Shown here: piece by piece, positions 56,840-64,000 of the stretch
Layout: every line of letters begins with the position of its first letter
Position numbering within the stretch: the first letter of the stretch is position 1
Assembly (NCBI GenBank): GCA_015178975.1
Contig: WHVD01000081.1
Span: 124,001 to 188,000 of the forward strand
Direction: 5' to 3'
DNA length: 64,000 nucleotides
Source: Hysterangium stoloniferum
Taxonomy: Eukaryota; Basidiomycota; Agaricomycetes; Hysterangiales; Hysterangiaceae
The notes under the pieces: generated by a model
Database searches by the model: none
What the model saw: only the letters and a program-made list of their open reading frames with translations
What the model was told of the DNA's origin: nothing
Made by a program: the position numbers and the translations under genes

Positions 56840-57440
56840 ACCATTCTTCCTTTGGTAACCATTGTTCCATTTGTGACCATTCTTCCTTTGGTAACCATTT
56901 TGCCTTTTGTAATGATTCATCCTTTTATACATTGTTCCCTTTGTAACTGTTCGTTTTTTTATAAGTGTTGTTTACTTTGTAACCATTGATTCCTTTGTAA
57001 CATTGATCCATTTGTAACCATTGATCCATTTGTAACCATTGATCCATTTGTAACCATTGACCCATTTGACAGTTTCCATTCTTTACACAGTTTCCTTTCT
57101 TTACACAGTTTCCTTTCTTTACACAGTTTCCACAATTTTGTTCTCTAAACACTTTCTTTTCTTTATATGGTTTCCACGTTTTCTGTCCTCTGAACACTTT
57201 CTGTTGTCTGAACACCTTCTGTTGTCTGAACACCTTCTGTTCCCCAAACACTTTCCATTCTCTGAACACTTTCTGTTCTACAAACACTTTCTGTTTTACA
57301 CACACTTTCCGTTCTACAAACACTTTCCATTCTACAAACACTTTCCGTTCCACAAACACTTTCCATTCCACAAACACCTTCCATTCCCCAAACACCTTCC
57401 ATTCCCCAAACACTTTCCGTTCTCTGAACACTTTCCCAAT
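56840..57440. repeat. 18-bp tandem repeats in U3
   Basis: Three successive sub-families with an 18-bp period: TTTGTAACCATTGATCCA, TTTACACAGTTTCCTTTC and CACAAACACTTTCCATTC. Counterpart of 44820-45030. The 332-codon minus frame (57923-56925) is an artefact of the period. Confidence 0.85.
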
Positions 57441-57463
57441 GAGTCTCAGAAATACATAAAAGT

Positions 57464-57580
57464 TGTGGACGCGGGGGGGTTTGGGGGGCTTCGCCCCCCA
57501 ACAAGCTGGAGCCCGCAGTGAAGTTGTGGGGCAGGTCGCGAAGCGACTGCCCCGCAGCGTAGCAAGGGTTCCTAAGCTTG
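57464..57580 (+). other. U3 3' hairpins and end (best-formed copy)
   Basis: GGGGGGCTTCGCCCCCC perfect hairpin, then the GGGGCAGGTCGC-GAA-GCGACTGCCCC stem (one bulged G), then GTAGCAAGGGTTCCTAAGCTTG. Immediately followed by TCAAATAAG of U4. Confidence 0.75.
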
Positions 57581-57859
57581 TCAAATAAGTGAAAGGAGCA
57601 TGGTGAGTCCGTGGGCATTCTTGGGTGCCACAGGCCGCATGCGTGAGGGTGCAGAGCGCCCAAACCCTCTTATTAGTCAGCACGGGAGCATTTTTGGACT
57701 TGCGGGAGTATTTCATGCTGCCGCGGGAGCTTTTGTGCAGTCGCAGGAGTATTTCTTTAGCACCGTGGGAGTTTTTTGTCACAAACATGGAAGTACTTTT
57801 GTGACTGTAATGGCATGGGAGTTCTTCAATGCCATGGGAGCATTCCCTTTGCCGGCACG

Positions 57860-59110
57860 AGAACACAGGAAGCCCATGGTCAAGCCTCAAGGCTGCCACT
57901 CTTATCTCCCTTCCCCCTCTCACCCAGCCGTCTTCTCCTCAAAGTTGCCACCTGCAATTATTTCTCAAGATATTAAGCCTTTGTCAAGGTGTGTTAAGAC
58001 TCTATTCAATCCCATTTAATGTTGCTTCTTCTAATTAATATTTATTTATTATCATGTTATCCTGCAGACAGAATCTGCCTCCCTTCTGGCCCTCTCCTCC
58101 CCATATTATAGGGGGACCTTCTCTGAGGTATTTCTGGACTTTTGAGGCCATATCAAAGGTGTGGTGAGCTTCTACCTATTTTTGCTGTTTTTACTGAGAA
58201 AACTACTGATTAAATAATGTATTTGTAGTCAAATTGCCCTTTCCCAGCAGTTCTTCTCATTCATAATTTTCCCATACACAGTCTGAAGGCTACTCTATAA
58301 TTTCAGGTGTGTTTTGTGCTTTCTTATGTTGTTTTAAATTATTTATGCTTTATTCTTTGCATTTCTGGGCTATTTTAGACCCAATTGTCTGAACTATTTT
58401 TCTCTCACACTCTCTACTGCTGTTGTGAGTGCTCCCTGTGAGTATAGGTGGAGTGTTGAAGGTAAATCATGTCCCTGGGATTAATCTCACCTTTTTTTTG
58501 CTTAAAGATAATTTATATAGTTGGCATTGATTTCCATTCTCTGGCTTTGTGGCTTTGGTATTGTTTATTCCTTCTGGGAGATGTAGGACATCTCCAGGTT
58601 AGTATTGATACTCTCTCCTATGTTGTTAAAAATATTTATGCATTATTGTTTGCATTTCTGGATGATTTTAGATCCATTTGTCTAATTTGGTTTGCCCTGA
58701 CACTCTCCACTGTTTTTGTGAGTAGAGTGGAGTATTGAAGGTAGGTCCTATCCCTGTGTTTAATTTCACCTTTTCTTGCTTAATGATTATTCATATAGTG
58801 GACTTTGACTCTTATTGTGTGGCTTCTTTGCTTTGTTGCTGTTTCTATTTCTATTCCCCCTGGATATTAGAAATTCCTCAAGGTTAGTATTGATACCTTC
58901 CCTCATTCTGTGAAAAATTATTTATGCTTTATTTTTCACATTGTTGACTTATTTTAGCTTAATTCATTTCAACTCACTCACTCACTCCTCTCCCCCTTTC
59001 TTTGACAGGTTTTCTGTGTCTGCTACTGCTGTTTGGTTATAGATAAGCCATATAGCTCCCTTGGTGATACTGCATTGGCTTTTGTCTCTTGAGTGGATCT
59101 CTCCATTATT
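57860..59110 (+). other. U4 leader with repeated blocks
   Basis: Three blocks of the TTATGC(T/A)TTATT..GGAGTRTTGAAGGT type (about 58340-58465, 58635-58745, 58920) and a pyrimidine tract before CTTTGACAG (59009). No coding. Counterpart of the U2 leader. Confidence 0.5.
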
Positions 59111-59611
59111 ATGAATCGAACACCTGAGCATGATCAGGAGGAGGAGCGAATGCAGCATAGGGCACAGTTGCAAATGGCATCTCCATCTAATCATCATCGG
59201 CGTTTAGTTGTGAATTCTAATATACCACTCCCTCCTCGACCATTTGGAGATCTCCCTGTTGGTAGAGGTCAACCTGATAATCCATTTTTGGTTGCTCAGC
59301 CAGGTGGCTCTGCTGCAGGTGGCTCTGCTGCAAGTGGCTCTACTGCACGTCATTCCACTGCAAGTGGCTCTACTGCACGTCATTCCACTGCAAGTGGCTC
59401 TACTGCAAGTCGTTCCACTGCAAGTCGTTCCACTGCAAGTCGTTCCACTGCAAGTGGCTCTACTGCAAGTCGTTCCACTGCAGATGGCTCTGCTGCAAGT
59501 GGCTCTACTGTAGGTGGCTCTGATATAGTTGGGTCTGATGCAATGGCTCTCTTGCATAGGCAGTATGAAGATTTGCCACCATTACGACCTCTTAGGCGGG
59601 GTCGTGGATGA
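59111..59611 (+). pseudogene. U4 ORF1, N-terminal piece
   Basis: MNRTPEHDQEEERMQ start as in U2, then 15-bp repeats now mixing GSTARHSTASGS and SRSTAS units, ending RRGRG and a TGA at 59609. The Pro/Gln/His-rich part (PQLHHGHPPVNAMPQLQAQV) follows in another frame at 59648-59890 with a stop at 59888. Confidence 0.7.
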
Positions 59612-59936
59612 GGAAATCCAGCACCAATCCAGCATGGTCATCCACCTGTGAATGCCGTGCCACACCTCCAGGCACAGGTACCCATTTTTCAGTTAGCCCC
59701 ACCACAGCATCACCATCGATCTGGAAATCCAGCTGTACAACTACCACCACAACCAATTTTGCAGTGGGCACCACCACAGCTGCACCATGGTCATCCACCT
59801 GTGAATGCCATGCCACAACTCCAAGCACAGGTACCCATTTTGCAGTTAGCCCCACCACAGCATCACCATCCACCTGGAAATCCAGCTTAACAACAACAGG
59901 TACCCATGTTGCAGTTAGCACCACTACAGCATCACC

Positions 59937-61133
59937 ATGCTCCTGTTTATCCAGCAGCAAATGCACAGCAACAGCTACAGTTGGCCCTACCCCCAGCTAT
60001 TCCTCCATCTCCAGTTATTGTCCCACTTGCCCCACCCCCAGCTATTGCCCCACCTGCAGCCAATGCGCCACCCCTCCGCCATTCCACATCCTGCAGCCAT
60101 CCCTCTACTTCCACTTCCTGTTGCACAATTACCCATTGGACGGCAGCCTGTTGTGGAGGCCAGGTTTCCAAGACATGATGTGGGACATATGAAAGTCCCT
60201 CATACCTTAAAGTCTCTTCTCGAGGATAATACAGACAATGCCAAGGAATTTCGCAAAAATATTTGTGCATATAATAATGCATTTGCATTTATATCACTTG
60301 GTGTCAAATTGGATGAGTCTGTCTTACAAGGTGGTCAGGGCCCATATGTCTTTAAAATACATGGTGGATTGTATCATGAGCATGGTTCCTTAATCCCATA
60401 CAGAGAAGATGTATCACCCAGTTATGCTCAGCTTTACATTCATGATCCTGCACTGGCACATGATCCTGCACTGGGGAATGTATTGCAGATAAGGCAGAAT
60501 CACAGGGCAAATCAAAACCTAAACAATCAAACCTTTTCTGACTTGCAGGATATGATGGAGCAATATAATCCCTTTATAGCACTCTATCGCCAGGCACATA
60601 AGCGATTGAGGACACAGGCAGAGACTCCAAGGTTACATGTTAGACTGAGCTACAAGGCTTTTACTGATCCCCGACGGTACAACCTTCCAACTGGTGACGA
60701 ACTTGCAGTCATTGTGCCTGGCGATGGTGATACAGGTCAGGGTGACCCAAGGGATATTATTGTTCAGAGAAGGGGGGGGCTCTTCCATCAATTGCATAAA
60801 GGACAAGCCATTTGTACACCCCTTCATTATGTCATGCTCTTTCCCAGGGGTGAGCGTGGTTGGTCATGGGACATTCCCTATGCAAATAACAATTGGCAGC
60901 CCCAGGCTGCACAACAGCATGAACAAGCTGAAGAAGAAGACAAAAGGCGTAGGGTGACCCAGCGTGAATATTATGCCTATCGCCTATTTCTTAGCCAAAA
61001 CCATTTTTTATGCACAAAAGCTGTTCCAGCAGTACATTGTCGATGCCTGGGCAGTCACAGAACAGAGCGGATTGAAGTTTCTGAGTCAAAATCAACCAAG
61101 GATACGTGCAGAACTCTACAACCAGGTCGTTGA
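59937..61133 (+). pseudogene. U4 replicase N-terminal domain without the Cys motif
   Basis: Reads ARFPRHDVGHMKVPHTLKSLL: compared with U2 about 36 residues containing CSDCGALHW..CCKRGK are missing cleanly and in frame (at about 60190). It continues AYNNAFAFISLGVKLDES, GPYVFKIHGGLYHEHG, YAQLYIHDP (an AHDP duplication near 60455), EYYAYRLFLSQ and then leaves the frame near 61000. The conserved FQQYIVDAWAVTEQ part is in the frame at 60964-61296. Confidence 0.7.
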
Positions 61134-62014
61134 TGCTTTTTCAAATGATGATATCAATCCCAATAGTATTGGTCAGAGGGTCATACTCCCTTCTTTATTT
61201 ACTGGTGGTTCAAGGGATATGAGGCAAAGTCTGCAAAATTCTTTTGCAATCGCATGCAAGTATGGCAATGCCAGCTGCTTCATCACCAACTGCTAATCCC
61301 AATTGGGAGGAGGTCACCCGTGAATTGCTTCTAGGCCAGACCCCTGCTGATCGCCCTGATTTGGTCTCATGTGTCTTTGCTATGAAAAAGGCTAAGATGC
61401 TGAAAATGATTACAGAGGGCCATATCTTTGGTAAAACAGTAGCACATATCCATGTCATTGAATTCCAAAAGCAGGGTCTTCCACACATGGACTGTCTTAT
61501 ATGGTTTGAGGAGCAGGATAAGCCAAGGACACCTGCAGATGTCGATTCAATTATTTCTGCCTGTTTTCCAGATCCTGAATCACATCCCAGACTATTTAAT
61601 TTAGTAGGTCAACTCATGACCCATGGCCCCTGTGGTCTTCATCATCCAAATGCTGCCTGTATGGCCAATGGTACATGTGGTAAATTCTTCCCAAAGGATT
61701 GGTGTGAAGCCACCATTGTCAATCAGGAAGGCTATCCATTCTACCTTCGTCCCAACAATGGGAGGGTTTATGTAACTCCCAAGTTTACATATGACAACAG
61801 ATATGTTGTTCCTTACTCTCCTATTCTGCTTCTCACCTTTGAGTGCCATATCAATGTTGAGTTGGTCTTTACCAATAGATCAATGAAGTATATGCATAAA
61901 TACTGTTACAAAGGCCCCGATCGCACAACTATGGAGGTTGGAAAGACACCAGATGAGATTAAAAGTATCTTGATGCATGATATGTTAGTGCACATGAGTC
62001 TGTCTGGCGATTAA
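60964..62014 (+). pseudogene. U4 Rep region with an altered HUH motif
   Basis: 60964-61296 carries FQQYIVDAWAVTEQSGLKFL, RDMRQSLQNSFAIACKYGNAS. 61244-62014 carries EFQKQGLPHMDCLIWF, where the second His of HUH is Asp (codon GAC at about 61492; U2 has CAC), then the intact two-tyrosine motif MKYMHKYCYK (about 61887-61916). The loss of one metal-binding His should abolish nickase activity. Frame breaks near 61280 and 61965. Confidence 0.75.
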
Positions 62015-63165
62015 TGCACAATGAACTTCACACTCAGGTTCCTGCAGTAATGGCACTTCGTGTCCACCTCCCTGGGGAAACCACTGTCATTTTTGATGCT
62101 GATCAGGGTCCTGCTGAGGCTTTACAAAGGGCAGAGTGTACTGGCACAACTTTAATGGCTTATTTTGAAGCTAATGCCAAGGATCTCATTGGCTACAATG
62201 GTCACCGTGCCAGGGACACATTGTATATGGATTTTCCCGAGTATTTTACATTTGTAGCTAGGACTAAATCATGGAAGCCACATCAAAGTGGTTTTTCCAT
62301 AGGACACATCCATTTTGTCAATGCTGCCTGTGGTGAAAGATTCCACCTCCGTACATTGCTCACTGTTGTCCAAGGTGCCACCTCATTTGAAAATCTAAGG
62401 ACCTTTCAGGGTGAGACCCATCCCACATTTCAACAAGCCTGTGTTGCATGTGGTTTGCTTGAAGATGATCACCAGTGGAACATATGCCTCAGAGAAGCCA
62501 GTCGCATACAGCCTGGCCTTCAACTTCGCAGGTTGTTCATCATCATTTTGACCATGTCCTCCCCTGCACAACCTCAAGAACTCTGGGATGAGTTCAAAGA
62601 ATTTATCTGTGATGATTTGGACTGGATCCTGAGGGTTACATATAACATTGACAATGCAGCACCTCACACAATTTATGACGTTGGTCTCTATCAGATTGAT
62701 AAAATCATCCACTGTTCTGGAAAGTCTCTTTCACTCTATCCAACCATGCCACAAATCACTGAGAATTGGGATCAGTTCATTGGCAATCGTCTCATTAGGG
62801 AGCAGAAGAATTATAATCTTGATCATGAGCATGCCAGTGCCCAAGCCAATCTTGAAACATTCAATCCTGAACAACAAGTGGCTTTTGACACTATCATCAA
62901 GGCAGTTGATGAGAAGCAGGAGGGCAAAATGTTCTTTGTAAATGGCCCAGGTGGCACTGGCAAGTCCTTTGTATGGAATACTCTTGCACATGCATGTCAT
63001 GCCAAAGGCTACATTGTCCTTTGTGTCGCCTCATCTGGAATTGCATCCATGATTCTGAAAGGTGATTGCACCTCTCATAGCATGTTTGCAATTCCTGTTC
63101 CCTGTGAGAAGAACTCCTCATGTCACATCAAAAAGGGCTCAGAAAAGGCAGAGCTCATGAAGTAA
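62014..63165 (+). CDS. U4 Rep C-terminal part and helicase motif I
   Basis: 383 codons without a break: NELHTQVPAVMALRVHLPGE, SGFSIGHIHFVNAACGERFH, LLEDDHQWNICLREASRI, HEHASAQANLETFNPEQQVA and Walker A GPGGTGKSF (about 62945). It ends at TAA just before the RLIIWDEVP block (63160-63190). Longest clean stretch of U4, and it bridges a region broken in U2. Confidence 0.75.
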   Translation: MHNELHTQVPAVMALRVHLPGETTVIFDADQGPAEALQRAECTGTTLMAYFEANAKDLIGYNGHRARDTLYMDFPEYFTFVARTKSWKPHQSGFSIGHIHFVNAACGERFHLRTLLTVVQGATSFENLRTFQGETHPTFQQACVACGLLEDDHQWNICLREASRIQPGLQLRRLFIIILTMSSPAQPQELWDEFKEFICDDLDWILRVTYNIDNAAPHTIYDVGLYQIDKIIHCSGKSLSLYPTMPQITENWDQFIGNRLIREQKNYNLDHEHASAQANLETFNPEQQVAFDTIIKAVDEKQEGKMFFVNGPGGTGKSFVWNTLAHACHAKGYIVLCVASSGIASMILKGDCTSHSMFAIPVPCEKNSSCHIKKGSEKAELMK

Positions 63166-64000
63166 GTACGCCTCATCATCTGGGATGAAGTTCCAATGCA
63201 GTCGCATTTCATATGTGAGGCAGTCGACAGAACTCTAAGGGATGTATTAGACAAAGATGCTCTCCCCTTTGGAGGCAATCCTGTTGCCTGGGGAGGTGAC
63301 TTCCAGCAGACTTTGCCTGTTGTACAGCATGCCTCTAAAGAACAGATTATTGGTGAATATATTCAAAAATCTCAACTCTGGAACCATGTCAAGGTAATTT
63401 TCTTGAAAAAGAATATGCGGGTTTGATCAGCATGATCCGCACAGTGATCAGTTTGCTCAGTGGCTCTTAGATGTAGGCCATGGAAAGGATTTGCCTTTGG
63501 ATCATACAATGGATATCCCTCCTCATATGATCTATGGTCCAGAAATGTCTGATCTAATTGCTGAGATATATCCAGACATCCATGTGGATGGAGACCAAAG
63601 AGATTGGCAAGATGGAGACTTCTTAGACCATGCTATTCTGTGTCCTAGGAATTCAGATGTGGAAGAAATTAATTCAGAACTTCTGAATAGATTCCCTGGA
63701 GTGAGTCGTGTCTACCACAGTGCTGACACTTCAGAGGGTGACATGGAGGCAGAAGTCTATCCTGTGGAATATTTAAATAGTCTCAACTTTGGTGGAATTT
63801 CACCAAGTCGACTTGAGATGAAGCCAGGAGTACCTTTAATGCTACTACAGAACATAGATCCACAGATGGGACTTTTCAATGGTACAAAATTGCAACTACT
63901 CAAAATGGAAAATCATTTGCTTTTGGTGCGGATCTTAACTGGACCATGTGCTGGGGAAGAGGCATTTATTTCAAGGATTAAAATCATTACAAATGATGAT
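63166..64000 (+). pseudogene. U4 PIF1 helicase continuation (runs off the window)
   Basis: LIIWDEVPMQS (63172), GGDFQQTLPVVQ (about 63293), NMRV to a stop at 63426 after one extra T relative to U2, then in the next frame FAQWLLDVGHGKDLPLDHTM, CPRNSDVEEINSELL, FGGISPSRLEMKPGVPLML to the last base. Motifs V and VI would lie beyond the window. Confidence 0.8.

Larger units (their letters stand above)
54043..57580 (+). mobile_element. Helitron unit U3 (short, minisatellite-filled, non-coding)
   Basis: TCAATATATAGTAAAG start, 5' hairpins, GCGGGAGTATT repeats (54200-54370), a CCCATCCAC array, a long 65-75 bp minisatellite (54740-56640), an AAAATA tract, 18-bp repeats, the G-rich and terminal hairpins and CCTAAGCTTG at 57580. 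Same architecture as U1, with the minisatellite as extra cargo. Confidence 0.75.
57581..64000 (+). mobile_element. Helitron unit U4 (coding; continues beyond the window)
   Basis: TCAAATAAGTGAAAGG start with GGGTGCAGAGCGCCC hairpin, leader (57860-59110) homologous to that of U2, then replicase coding from 59111 to the window edge inside the helicase domain. Clearly related to U2 across the coding region, with independent breaks. Confidence 0.8.

Noticed and set aside
56925-57923. 332-codon minus frame
   Set aside because: Mostly the 18-bp repeat plus the Helitron U3 end. No domain.

Overview
The window looks like repeat-dense, gene-poor DNA of a filamentous fungus, most likely an agaricomycete basidiomycete. 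Evidence: repeated relics of the mushroom-type DUF6533 membrane-protein family, 50-80 bp GT..AG introns, fungal-type Helitrons, a basidiomycete-style MULE transposase and several small LTR insertions. No rRNA, tRNA, CRISPR array or bacterial-type operon was seen, and no gene could be called intact with confidence. Left part (1-40786): one large family of ~5-8.6 kb units. Two units lie in + orientation (1-5445, 5446-8775). Four or five lie in - orientation: a remnant at 10780-12870, then 12871-21600, 21600-26620, 26620-34190 and 34190-40786. The inverted junction (8776-10780) holds decayed copia debris. In its own orientation each unit runs X (TGG-rich module) - Y (42-nt coiled-coil-like repeats) - E (unrecognised acidic/NLS protein) - D (DUF6533-like gene, divergent from E) - F (short conserved module). 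The copies differ by deletions, frameshifts, local duplications and clean insertions: three solo LTRs or LTR-like pieces, a TRIM, a MITE and a 1.2-kb TIR element. Other copies serve as empty-site controls for these insertions. One unit carries ~2.7 kb of otherwise single-copy DNA (30.2-33.0 kb) with an unrecognised intron-containing gene. Middle (40787-43456): a broken MULE (Mutator-like) transposase with a SWIM zinc finger, joined directly to the last X module. Right part (43457-64000, running off the window): four Helitron units joined head to tail, each starting TC and each of the first three ending CTTG: U1 43457-45141 (short, no coding), U2 45142-54042 (Rep/PIF1-helicase coding, carrying a 1.88-kb LTR-like insertion), U3 54043-57580 (short, minisatellite-filled, no coding) and U4 57581->64000 (Rep/helicase coding). 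The short-long-short-long order and seamless TC junctions suggest rolling-circle concatemer formation. U2 and U4 have several reading-frame breaks. U4 also lacks the second histidine of the HUH nuclease motif and the N-terminal Cys motif, so neither looks autonomous as it stands.
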